NCBI GenBank assembly: GCA_964489955.1
Contig: CAZBAV010000001.1
Location: 168,352-232,351 of the forward strand
Reading direction: 5' to 3'
DNA from: Leadbetterella sp964489955
GTDB taxonomy: Bacteria > Bacteroidota > Bacteroidia > Cytophagales > Spirosomataceae
Length of the DNA: 64,000 nucleotides
The stretch's first letter is position 1, and every line of letters begins with the position of its first letter. A program made the translations under genes and the position numbers. Below the pieces are notes generated by a model, which did not search any database, was not told the origin of the DNA, and saw only the letters and a list, made by a program, of their open reading frames with translations. Shown one piece after another: positions 27,136-35,844 of the stretch.

Positions 27136-29838
27136 TCACTTTAATTCTTTTGCAGCAAAAGCCAGACATTGCATGGCCGCTAAACCCCACTGTGCCACGG
27201 CATTGGTAGAGACACCTGGAGCTTCATCTATGGGATTCAAGACGTCAGAGCCAGACCAGTGAACCAGTTTTTGAGATGTTTCTTTAAATCCGCCATCTCC
27301 TTTGTAAAACTCTGCCCACGCCCTTTCGCCAAGTTTTGCATCTTTCAATTTGTAGGAGGCATAGGCTGTTAATCTGGCGTGTCCCTGTTGCAAGTTTAGT
27401 TTACGCAACGGTTCGCCAAAAAACGCTTTTTGCTCTTCCGGGTCCGCATTATATAAGCGACAGTAATCTAACCAGGCTTTTTCAAAAGCGGGGTCATTTA
27501 CAATTTCTACCAATTCAAAACAAATTTCTGGCAAGCCAAAAACCGCACTCAGGTGAGAAACAGATACCTTCTTAGTTTTATCGATTTCAAACTCTCCTGT
27601 TTTTAGGTTTAAGAACGAAAGTCCAGTGAAAAAACCATGAGGCTGAGCAGCAATAGTACGCATGCTATTTAATAACCGTGTCTTCATTTCTGGGCTTTTT
27701 GTACGCTCCCATTCGGTAAGCCAAGCTGCAGCAATAGCTCCCCAGTCAGTCCCAAAACCCACACTGGCTACATCACTGTTTTCTGTGTTTTTGGGAACAT
27801 CCTGATTTACTTTTCGTATAGGCACCACGGTTTGTAGAGTTTTTACTGCATCAATCTGTTCACGCATCAAATCCCCAACCCGCTCGTCAGCTGTTAAATA
27901 ATAATAGTATCTTCGGTTGGCAGCTGTACTTATCCTAAGTTGCTTGGCAGAACAGCCCCAGTGATACACATTATGACGTGAACCCAAAGGGCTAAACCGC
28001 CCAATATGATGTACGTCCACCTCTCCGGTATGTCGGGTCATGGCCTCTGCCATCCTAAAAACATCCGCCCTGCCGGTTCCCAAAAAATATGTCCACAGCC
28101 AGATGTCGGTGGAAAGTTCAGAATTGTCCCAGGCATAACCACCCACATCGTATCTCCAAGTGTGCCTGTCTTCATCAAAAGTGTGCATCACATCACCATA
28201 ATTCCAGAATCCATACCAGTGATGTTGCTCCACCTGGTTTTTATAATAATCGAAATAGAAATCTAACTGTTTCTCTATTTCAATACGCTTTTCGTTTCCT
28301 CCAGAAGGCTTTACAAACGCTCCCCCAAAGGCTCTTGCTTCAAGCATATAATTGTTTTCTGGAACTATCACAGGCGGATTTTGGACTTCCTGAGCATATA
28401 AAGCCAGTTCGGCATTAGAAGGTGTAGCTGCATAAACTTTTAAACTTATCTCACTAGTTCTGGCTACACCCATTGGAGAGCCAAATTCGGGTTCGTAGTC
28501 TTCGTACGTTATTTCTAGGGCATCTAGCTGCTTTGCATGCGTATCCTGCCCCATTCCATCGTGATAAAAACGTAAATCCATAGCGGAAGCATTGGGAGCC
28601 CAAAGCCATAACGAAATCTGAGCTTTATCATCAGCTGCATTGCGAACATCTAATTGTGCCGGATGGCTTTGCCAGAAATCACGTATCCCGAAACCTAAGC
28701 CGCCGGAGGGAGAGCCTATATAGGCAGTTCCAGCCGAACGTTTTCCGTAGGCCGACTGTACCCAGCCATTGCCAGTTTTAGTTCTTTTCTTTATTTCGAA
28801 AGCCTCAGAAGTGGTTTGGAATAGGGTATAATCGCCAAAGGCAGGGATATAGTGCATTCGTTTGGAGACCGTAGGTGCAAAAGTGTCCACTTCTGCGGTT
28901 CTTTTTCCTTCTATCTGGGCATCCCGTACAGTTTTGCCAGGGTCACGCCTTAAGCCAGTTAAACCTCTTATAGCTTCGGCAAATACGCCATTGTTTTGCC
29001 CTACAAAACGTACATGTCTATTATGTAATTCTTCTTTATTAAAGTGCACATCTAGTTTAAGACCGATTCCCTTGATGAAATCTTTACTTTCATCTGCATC
29101 ATAGATGAATGTGTGCATGACTTTAATTGTATCGCTGTTTGCATAAAAATACAAGCGTATCACAAAAGGAAGAAGGTTTTTGCCATCCTTGTTTTTGTGT
29201 GTTCCTTCCAATTTTAAAGTAGCCCGTATCGGTCCTTTTTGCTCCACGGTAACTTTAGAAATAGAACTCTCAAAAGTATCTGTTTTTACAGATACTCCGG
29301 GTTCGTTTTCGGCTTGGTCCTGTACCAAAACTTCCAATTTTCCATTTGAACCAATGGTGACGCCATTTCGTACCAGGCTTTCAATAAGAACTGCACCAGA
29401 TTTATTAATTACAGCATCAATTATACCCGTGTTTATCCTGATTTGTTTTGGGTCCTCTTTGAGAATCAATTGCTGAGTGGTATCCAATCCCTTTCCTTGT
29501 ACTAATTCAATTTTTTCACCTAAATCAGTTTTCCCTGGCAAGGCATGTGCCGTCCATTTGAGACTTCCATCTGGCCAGTATGCCAAAGGCCAAGTCTGCA
29601 CCGGATTTTGTCCTTTACTCCCTTTTATTACGAAATCTCCAATAGTTTTTAAGGTGCTTTTTGGCCAGGGAACACCCCATGTGACACCTTGGTTATGAGC
29701 TGTACTATCTAACCATTTTAAAGGAACATGTGAGAGAAGTTTTGGGCTAGACAGGGGACTGGAAACGAAGGATACCAAGGGCAAACCAGATACCACTGCC
29801 GAACCTGTTTTGATAAATTCTCTTCTGGATGATTTCAT
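27136..29838 (-). CDS. Exo-rhamnogalacturonan lyase-like protein (PcRGLX/YetA, PL26 type)
   Basis: A 900-residue exported protein. The leader MKSSRREFIKTGSAVVSGLP has the SRREFIK twin-arginine motif, so it is folded before export. The region after it (VPLKWLDSTAHNQGVTWGVPWPKST) and the long alpha/alpha-barrel part with HHWYGFWNYGDVMHTFDEDR and YDVGGYAWDNSELSTDIWLW match my knowledge of the PcRGLX/YetA-like group. That group includes an exo-acting rhamnogalacturonan I lyase. Divergently transcribed from a DUF6250 lipoprotein; together they suggest pectin side-chain or backbone use. No SusC/SusD pair lies beside it. Confidence 0.8.
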   Translation of the reverse strand: MKSSRREFIKTGSAVVSGLPLVSFVSSPLSSPKLLSHVPLKWLDSTAHNQGVTWGVPWPKSTLKTIGDFVIKGSKGQNPVQTWPLAYWPDGSLKWTAHALPGKTDLGEKIELVQGKGLDTTQQLILKEDPKQIRINTGIIDAVINKSGAVLIESLVRNGVTIGSNGKLEVLVQDQAENEPGVSVKTDTFESSISKVTVEQKGPIRATLKLEGTHKNKDGKNLLPFVIRLYFYANSDTIKVMHTFIYDADESKDFIKGIGLKLDVHFNKEELHNRHVRFVGQNNGVFAEAIRGLTGLRRDPGKTVRDAQIEGKRTAEVDTFAPTVSKRMHYIPAFGDYTLFQTTSEAFEIKKRTKTGNGWVQSAYGKRSAGTAYIGSPSGGLGFGIRDFWQSHPAQLDVRNAADDKAQISLWLWAPNASAMDLRFYHDGMGQDTHAKQLDALEITYEDYEPEFGSPMGVARTSEISLKVYAATPSNAELALYAQEVQNPPVIVPENNYMLEARAFGGAFVKPSGGNEKRIEIEKQLDFYFDYYKNQVEQHHWYGFWNYGDVMHTFDEDRHTWRYDVGGYAWDNSELSTDIWLWTYFLGTGRADVFRMAEAMTRHTGEVDVHHIGRFSPLGSRHNVYHWGCSAKQLRISTAANRRYYYYLTADERVGDLMREQIDAVKTLQTVVPIRKVNQDVPKNTENSDVASVGFGTDWGAIAAAWLTEWERTKSPEMKTRLLNSMRTIAAQPHGFFTGLSFLNLKTGEFEIDKTKKVSVSHLSAVFGLPEICFELVEIVNDPAFEKAWLDYCRLYNADPEEQKAFFGEPLRKLNLQQGHARLTAYASYKLKDAKLGERAWAEFYKGDGGFKETSQKLVHWSGSDVLNPIDEAPGVSTNAVAQWGLAAMQCLAFAAKELK

Positions 29839-29938
29839 ATGATTATAGTCTTGAAGCTGAAGTCAAACGACTTTTGATTTTAAAGAATAGTTTCAAATTA
29901 GTAACTTTAGTTCTTTTATAAAAGATAATATTGTTCTT

Positions 29939-30607
29939 ATGCCATTAAAAAGACAAAAGTGTTATTGGTTTTTATTCTTAATTGTTTTGTTATCAGGGTG
30001 TAAAAGGCAGTTGATTTTTTCGGATGATTTTAAAGCGTCTCTAAATACGGATCATTGGAAAATAGAAACTCAAGCTGGGGACAATGTCCCTGTTTATAAT
30101 AAAGATGGTCAACTGATTTTGGATACGAAGGCTGGTTTAACGGTCTGGTTAGATAAAAAATTAAAAGGAAATTACAGAATTGTTTATGATAGAACAGTCA
30201 TACTAGACTCTTCAAAAAATGCAAGATTATCTGATTTGAACCAGTTTTGGATGGCGGAGGCAAAACCCTTCGATAGAAATGGTGTTTTTGAGGAGTATGA
30301 TACTGTAGAACTGTACTATGTAGGTTTTGGAGGGAATTACAATTCTACTACCCGCTTTAGAAAATATCAGGGAAATGGCGTAAAACCTATCATTGCGGAG
30401 TATCTGGATGAGAAACACTTACTGAAGCCAAATAATAAATACAGGATAGTAACCACTGTGAAAAATGGCCATATTACTTGGGAAATTGATGGAGAAAAGC
30501 TTCTGGACTATCAAGACTCTGCTCCGTTAAAGGAAGGTTATTTTGGTTTTCGAACTACCTGGTCCAAACAAAGTATTTCGAATTTCAGGATTGAGAGGCT
30601 AAGGTAG
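29939..30607 (+). CDS. DUF6250-like lipoprotein
   Basis: A 222-residue lipoprotein (lipobox LLSGCKRQ around residue 21). The mature part looks like a beta-jelly-roll: FSDDFKASLNTDHWKIE, then YRIVYDRTVI, NQFWMAEAKPFDRNGVFEEYD, YYVGFGGNYNSTTRFRKYQG, and the end GYFGFRTTWSKQSISNFRIE. This pattern fits DUF6250, often found with polysaccharide-degradation genes. It is divergent from the lyase with a 100-nt shared promoter region. It probably binds or cleaves plant glycans at the cell surface; not demonstrated. Confidence 0.75.
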   Translation: MPLKRQKCYWFLFLIVLLSGCKRQLIFSDDFKASLNTDHWKIETQAGDNVPVYNKDGQLILDTKAGLTVWLDKKLKGNYRIVYDRTVILDSSKNARLSDLNQFWMAEAKPFDRNGVFEEYDTVELYYVGFGGNYNSTTRFRKYQGNGVKPIIAEYLDEKHLLKPNNKYRIVTTVKNGHITWEIDGEKLLDYQDSAPLKEGYFGFRTTWSKQSISNFRIERLR

Positions 30608-30668
30608 GTTTTTGTGAGGTTGTTTTTTAGCAGTTGATTCCAACTTTATTACTTAATAACGAGTCTAG

Positions 30669-31454
30669 TTGAATATGAGAAAGACAATAATATTTATTTT
30701 GGCGATATTTAGCCTTGCATGTGAAAGCGAAGACTTTTTAAAGACAAATGCAATAGACTCGGCTATTGAAATTGCAATACGGGAAGACTTAAGCTCTAAA
30801 AGGATAGTATTAGTCTGCAAGACGGAAAGGGAATACCCTTGTTCAAACTTCCCGATACTGACGAAACAGAGTTTTAAGGAGAATAACAAGGTTAGCATAA
30901 CCTTTACAAATGTTGCAGAAAGTGAAATTTGTTTCACAGCAATTGGCCCGGCAACAGCAGAAATTGATCTGACGGGCTTATCTAATGGGAAGTATGAATT
31001 AGAATTAAACAATGGGGAGCTAAAAAATAAAGGATCTATATTGATATCAGATACCGAAATTAGTTTGGATTTTAAAAATCTAAAGGGAGTTAAAATAGCT
31101 ATGCCATTAGTGAAAAGAGTGCCTTCTTATTCTTACTGGGGAACTATAGGTTATGCAAGAGAATCATCTGAAAATGCTGTAAACCAATTTATTGACAAGT
31201 TAGTAAAGATAGGAGCTGCTTTTATTAAGCAACCAGAAGGAGTGTATACTCATTATAAAATTGATAATAACGGACAATTGGTATTTGATGTTCAGAACTT
31301 GGGTTATTACTACGCAAAAGGACTTATTTTTCAGTATCGTGGAGATGAATCAGAACTTAAAAATCTTATTCAGATAGACGGGAAGGAATTGAAAAAAGAC
31401 GATATTTCTATAAATATCTCTACGTTTAAAGGAGACCGTTTTTTTAATTGGTGA
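30669..31454 (+). CDS. Hypothetical lipoprotein
   Basis: A 261-residue protein with a lipoprotein leader (IFILAIFSLACESEDF). I use the ATG at 30675-30677 region (MRKTII) or the one two codons before; both leave the same mature protein. A first domain (about 30-130) contains CKTEREYPCSNFP and ends in LNNGELKNKGSILISD, followed by a second part with YARESSENAVNQFIDKLVKI. No family is recognised. It follows the DUF6250 gene by 61 nt, so they may be cotranscribed, but no functional link is evident. Confidence 0.65.
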   Translation: MNMRKTIIFILAIFSLACESEDFLKTNAIDSAIEIAIREDLSSKRIVLVCKTEREYPCSNFPILTKQSFKENNKVSITFTNVAESEICFTAIGPATAEIDLTGLSNGKYELELNNGELKNKGSILISDTEISLDFKNLKGVKIAMPLVKRVPSYSYWGTIGYARESSENAVNQFIDKLVKIGAAFIKQPEGVYTHYKIDNNGQLVFDVQNLGYYYAKGLIFQYRGDESELKNLIQIDGKELKKDDISINISTFKGDRFFNW

Positions 31455-31458
31455 GAGC

Positions 31459-31518
31459 TTGAGTCTCAAGCGAAGTCTTCGTCACCCCGAGCGAAGACGA
31501 GGGGTACTTCAATCAACG
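31459..31518. repeat. GAGCGAAG-type dispersed hairpin element
   Basis: cttgag-t-ctcaag is followed by gtcttcg...cgaagac and acccc...ggggt complementary pairs. The string cgtcaccccgagcgaag resembles intergenic repeats common in Bacteroidota genomes. Only one copy is seen in this window. Confidence 0.45.
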
Positions 31519-31699
31519 CCTTTGCTCTCTTCTTTGTTCGAGCAGATAAATAATACAATGAATTTGCACGTATTAAATTGTCATTACTTGAAACTTTTGC
31601 TTTCTAGCAGAGGTATTTAAATTCCCAATTTTTTTACAGGAAGTAATTGAGCACAGATTCTGTGATTTTTGAAAGGCATTTGCATTTTCGGGATTAGCT

Positions 31700-32188
31700 T
31701 TATGAAAAGAAAATATGAGGTAGGGAGTATGAATCTTTGGGAAGAGACGCAGAGTAGATTTCAAAAAGTATTATTTGCTTCTTCTTCGTTTTTATGAATT
31801 CTACGTAGTATTTATCTCCGACACGCACACCATTGTAGACTTTTTTGGGGACTTGTATATAGAGTTCTAAGCCATCCGATTCAAAAACAATAAAATAGAA
31901 ATCATTGAAGCTATTGGCTCTGGAAGTGTGTTTTTTATCTATGAGCAGAGTTTCGCCAAAATATTTTGGACAATCTTTGACTGTAATAATTTTCCTAACC
32001 ACGAGTGTTAGATATAGAATGAATACGATTCCTATAAAGATTATTTCAAATAGTCCAAAAGCACCTTTAATAAGCGATGACACAATAACGATAAAAGAGA
32101 ACAAGAAAACTGGCGAAAATTCTAGAGCATATTTCAAATACAACGTTTGCGATTCCTGTTCTGAAATTGATTTCTTCTCTAAATTCAT
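31700..32188 (-). CDS. Hypothetical membrane protein with two helices
   Basis: A 162-residue protein of unknown function. Two adjacent helices (about 24-65: FSPVFLFSFIVIVSSLI and FEIIFIGIVFILYLTLVV) follow a polar N-terminus. The C-terminal soluble half (about 70-150) has IVFESDGLELYIQVPKKVYN and RVGDKYYVEFIKTKKK, which suggests a small beta-sheet domain facing one side of the membrane. The same strand as acnB but upstream genes differ. No family recognised. Confidence 0.6.
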   Translation of the reverse strand: MNLEKKSISEQESQTLYLKYALEFSPVFLFSFIVIVSSLIKGAFGLFEIIFIGIVFILYLTLVVRKIITVKDCPKYFGETLLIDKKHTSRANSFNDFYFIVFESDGLELYIQVPKKVYNGVRVGDKYYVEFIKTKKKQIILFEIYSASLPKDSYSLPHIFFS

Positions 32189-32269
32189 AGTCTATATAAG
32201 TTACATAGTGCTGGTGAATTATTTTTTTTCGTACATGTAAGACTCGAAGTAATGCTCACCATTAGTCAT

Positions 32270-32386
32270 TTACTTCGAAATCAATGGCCAGATGTAGTCA
32301 AAAAATATTTTGTAAACGATTACACCAGCAGCTGCACCCCAAAAGTATTTCCAGTTTTTAGATCTTTGTTTGTCATTATTTTCCAT
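32270..32386 (-). CDS. 38-residue membrane protein
   Basis: A short frame with ATG at 32386 reads MENNDKQRSKNWKYFWGAAA, then GVIVYKIFFDYIWPLISK and a TAA stop. A polar, basic N-terminus followed by one hydrophobic helix and a lysine end is typical of small bacterial membrane proteins. It lies 111 nt downstream of nothing on its strand except acnB's terminator region and 84 nt after the 162-residue membrane gene's start side. Purpose unknown; supported only by its protein-like layout. Confidence 0.5.
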   Translation of the reverse strand: MENNDKQRSKNWKYFWGAAAGVIVYKIFFDYIWPLISK

Positions 32387-32451
32387 AGAAGTTTTTTAAT
32401 TAAGAAATAGATAAGTCACAAATAAGCACAAAAAACTACTTAAAACAAAAA

Positions 32452-32473
32452 AGGCTGCCCTTTCAGACAGCCT
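32452..32473 (-). terminator. Terminator of acnB
   Basis: On the minus strand aggctg...cagcct closes a hairpin followed by six T, 24 nt after the acnB stop: a standard intrinsic terminator. Confidence 0.85.
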
Positions 32474-32496
32474 CAAATATTATTCTTTCCCTTCTC

Positions 32497-35262
32497 TTAC
32501 TTCGTAGTAGAAATAGGTTTAAACTTAGTCAAGTTAATCCCTTTAACAGCTGCTTTGTACTCTTCCATATTAGGGATTCTTCCTAAAATAGCAGAAAGTA
32601 CAACCACAGGAGTGGATGCCAATAAGGATTCTCCTTTTTTGCCGTCTCTATCTTCTACCACACGGCCTTGGAAAAGACGCGTAGAAGTAGCCATTACAGT
32701 ATCTCCCTTTTCGGCTTTTTCCTGGTTACCCATACATAGGTTACATCCCGGACGCTCTAAATACATAATGTTTTCGTATTCTGTACGAGCTGTATTTTTC
32801 GGAAGAGCATCACTAAACTCAAATCCTGAGTATTTCTGTAGATATTCCCAGTCCCCTTCTAGTTTCAATTCATCTATGATGTTATACGTAGGAGCAGCCA
32901 CTACAAGCGGAGCGTTGAACTTCACCTCTCCTTGTAGCTCCTCTACATTTTTAAGCATCTGCGAAACGATTTTTAAGTCGTCTTTGTGAACCATACAAGA
33001 ACCTACAAAGCCCAAGTCCACTTTTTTATCCCCTTCGTAGTATGATAACTCCCGGATAGTATCGTGCGTATATCTTTTCGATACATCCGCATTGTTTACA
33101 TCCGGGTCAGCAATCATTGGCTCGTCTATCACATCAAGGTCCACAATCACTTCAGCGTAGTATTTAGCATTGTCGTCCGGTGTTAAAGCCGGCTTTTCTC
33201 CCGATTTTATTTCTGTAATCCTCTTATTTGCTCTGTTAATTAAACCTTGAAGAACTTGGTTATGGTTATCCATTCCCTTGTCAATCATGATTTGGATACG
33301 GCTTTTTGCTATTTCAAGAGATTCAATTAATGTGTCATCCTGAGAGATACAAATAGATGCTTTGGCTTTCATTTCTGCCGTCCAGTCGGTAAATGTAAAT
33401 GCCTGATCTGCTAGCAAAGTACCAATGTGTACCTCAATAATACGGCCCTGGAATACGTTTTCGCCATCAAATTGCTGCAACATCTGGGCTTGGGTTGCGT
33501 GCACCACATCACGGAAATCCATGTGTTCTTTCATGGTACCTTTAAAGGTAACCTTTACTGATTCAGGAATTGGCATAGAGGCTTCACCTGTAGCGAGAGC
33601 CAAAGCTACCGTACCTGAGTCCGCACCAAAAGCTACTCCTTTTGACATCCTTGTGTGCGAGTCTCCACCAATAATAATGGCCCACTCGTCTACAGTAATG
33701 TCATTTAGTACTTTATGGATTACGTCCGTCATTGAATGATACTCGCCTTTTGGGTCACGGGCTGTAATTACACCGAAATCATTCATGAATTTCATCAACT
33801 TAGGAATGTTCGTTTGAGCTTTTTTGTCCCAAACTGAGGCCGTATGACAACCGGATTGGTATGCACCGTCAACAATTGGTGAAATTACCGTAGCTGCCAT
33901 TGACTCCAATTCCTGAGCGGTCATAAGACCTGTAGTATCTTGTGAACCTACAATGTTTACTTCTACACGTACGTCTGAACCGGCATGTAAAACTTTACCC
34001 GGAGTAACACCAACTGCGTTTCTGTTAAATATTTTCTCAACAGCCGTAAGTCCTTGTCCTTCCTTAGAGATTTCTTTAGACGGAGCAAAAACCACTGGCG
34101 GAGTAATTCCCAATATTTTTGCGGCTACAGTTTGTATTTTTTTTCCAAAAACTATGGCGTAAGAACCACCAGCTTTTATGAACTCTAATTTTTGCGGAGT
34201 AAAGGACTTCGCAATGTCCTTTAGTTCTATATCTCCGTTATAGAGTTTTTTTGTTTTTGTATTTATAGTCAAAACCGTACCTGTAGCTACAGAGTATTTT
34301 TCTTCAAGAACCGGCTCGTTGTTCTCGTTACGTATCACGTTTCCTTCAGCGTCTGTTTTCTTAACCCAGTTTTGAAGGTCAATTCCAATACCTCCGGTTA
34401 CATCTACCGTAGTAAGGAATATTGGAGAAATTCCGTTTGTTCCCGCTACCACCGGAGCAATATTTACAAATGGAACGTACGGACTTGCTTGTTTTCCTGT
34501 CCATAGAGCCACGTTGTTTACACCTGACATCCTCGATGAACCTACGCCCATAGTGCCTTTTTCGGCTATTAACATCACAGTTTTGTCTGGATGCTGAGCT
34601 TGTAAATCTCTGATTTCTTGTTGTGCCTGAGGTGTAATCATGCACTTTCCGTGTAATTCACGGTCAGAACGAGAGTGAGCCTGGTTACCAGGGGACAGTA
34701 AGTCGGTAGAAATATCACCAATACCAGCTATATAGGTAACAACTTTAATCTCTTCTGCAATTTCAGGAAGTTTAGTAAAGAACTCTGCATTAGCATAACT
34801 CTCTAAAATTTCTCTTGCTACGGGGTTACCGCTATTAAAAGCGTCTTTCAGTCTGTCTATATCGGCATCGTATAAGAAAACCTGTGTTTTAATTACGTTT
34901 GCCGCTTCTTTAGCTGTGGCTGCATCAGAACCTAAAGCCAAATCTAGCAGAACCTTAATGGAAGGTCCTCCTTTCATGTGCGACAGTAGCTCAAATGCAA
35001 AAGCAGGTGTTATTTCTTCTAGTGTATATTCACCAAGAATAATGTCCTTTAAAAACTGGGCTTTTACACCTGCGGCACTTGTGGTACCAGGAAGGGTATT
35101 ATAAATAAAAAACTTAAGAGAGTCCTGCCTATTCGCATTTGAAGTATCTTTGATTTGTGCAATTATTTCACTTAGTAAATCAGCACCATCAATTGGCTTC
35201 GGGTGAAGACCTTGGGTTTTTCTCTCTTCGATTTCTTGGATATAATCCTGATACATGTTCAT
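32497..35262 (-). CDS. acnB: Bifunctional aconitate hydratase 2 / 2-methylisocitrate dehydratase
   Basis: A 921-residue AcnB-type aconitase, unlike AcnA in domain order (HEAT-like N-terminus and swivel first). The N-terminal helical domain (about 1-160) is followed by the swivel segment (GTMGVGSSRMSGVNNVALW). The catalytic domains have SGCHTASVWD, IIGGDSHTRMSKGVAFGADS and the iron-sulfur ligands in ERPGCNLCMGNQ, with GFVGSCMVHK. AcnB serves the TCA cycle and, in some species, the methylcitrate cycle. A likely alternative start is the ATG at residue 3. Confidence 0.96.
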   Translation of the reverse strand: MNMYQDYIQEIEERKTQGLHPKPIDGADLLSEIIAQIKDTSNANRQDSLKFFIYNTLPGTTSAAGVKAQFLKDIILGEYTLEEITPAFAFELLSHMKGGPSIKVLLDLALGSDAATAKEAANVIKTQVFLYDADIDRLKDAFNSGNPVAREILESYANAEFFTKLPEIAEEIKVVTYIAGIGDISTDLLSPGNQAHSRSDRELHGKCMITPQAQQEIRDLQAQHPDKTVMLIAEKGTMGVGSSRMSGVNNVALWTGKQASPYVPFVNIAPVVAGTNGISPIFLTTVDVTGGIGIDLQNWVKKTDAEGNVIRNENNEPVLEEKYSVATGTVLTINTKTKKLYNGDIELKDIAKSFTPQKLEFIKAGGSYAIVFGKKIQTVAAKILGITPPVVFAPSKEISKEGQGLTAVEKIFNRNAVGVTPGKVLHAGSDVRVEVNIVGSQDTTGLMTAQELESMAATVISPIVDGAYQSGCHTASVWDKKAQTNIPKLMKFMNDFGVITARDPKGEYHSMTDVIHKVLNDITVDEWAIIIGGDSHTRMSKGVAFGADSGTVALALATGEASMPIPESVKVTFKGTMKEHMDFRDVVHATQAQMLQQFDGENVFQGRIIEVHIGTLLADQAFTFTDWTAEMKAKASICISQDDTLIESLEIAKSRIQIMIDKGMDNHNQVLQGLINRANKRITEIKSGEKPALTPDDNAKYYAEVIVDLDVIDEPMIADPDVNNADVSKRYTHDTIRELSYYEGDKKVDLGFVGSCMVHKDDLKIVSQMLKNVEELQGEVKFNAPLVVAAPTYNIIDELKLEGDWEYLQKYSGFEFSDALPKNTARTEYENIMYLERPGCNLCMGNQEKAEKGDTVMATSTRLFQGRVVEDRDGKKGESLLASTPVVVLSAILGRIPNMEEYKAAVKGINLTKFKPISTTK

Positions 35263-35844
35263 AAATTCAAATGTCTTTACAGACGTTTAAGGCAAATTGT
35301 TTTAAATCCGTTTTGAGCCAATCGCTAAGATAATGTAAAAACCTTGTAAAATCCCTTAGGAACTGTTCTGGTAATAATACTATCTAAAGCAAGTCAAATA
35401 CGGTATTTTATCCATTAATTATTTCAATTCTCAAAATTACTAATTGATTTTTATTGAGAACATTCTATTTTCCTATTTAGAAACATTCAAAATATTTCTT
35501 AAAAATAGCGAACTATCCTCCTTTATATAATGTCACCTATTATAAAATAATTCACTTTTTTGAAGCTATTTCTATAAAGGGTATCCAGGTTATATAACTC
35601 TTTTTTGAGTAAGTAATGCTTTTTGTTTTTGTTAATTGTCTGATTTTTAGTTTTTTTTGTCGAAATTGTAGAGAGTGTTTTTATATTGCTAATAAAGTAT
35701 AGGTTATACTAAATGCTTACAAAATAGGGTTCAGTAGAATCGTGTTTGTGAGATATTTTTTTTGTTTTTTGTTTTTTTTTAGTGCTAAACTTAAAGTCTT
35801 CTTTAATTTTGCCGCTATTTCTCCTTTGTTAATAAAGTTGTCTG
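35263..35844. other. Divergent intergenic region of acnB and topA
   Basis: 582 nt, very AT-rich with several T runs. It holds a candidate topA promoter at 35804-35811 and a small dyad gtata-ggt-tatac (35697-35709). No gene or RNA fold is recognised. Confidence 0.5.
35804..35811 (+). promoter_or_regulatory. Candidate -7 element of topA
   Basis: TAATTTTG (TAnnTTTG) lies 33 nt before the topA ATG. The -33 region has only a T-rich stretch. Confidence 0.5.

Noticed and set aside
31573..31764. 63-codon minus-strand frame
   Set aside because: It overlaps the end of the 162-residue membrane gene in another frame and has no support.
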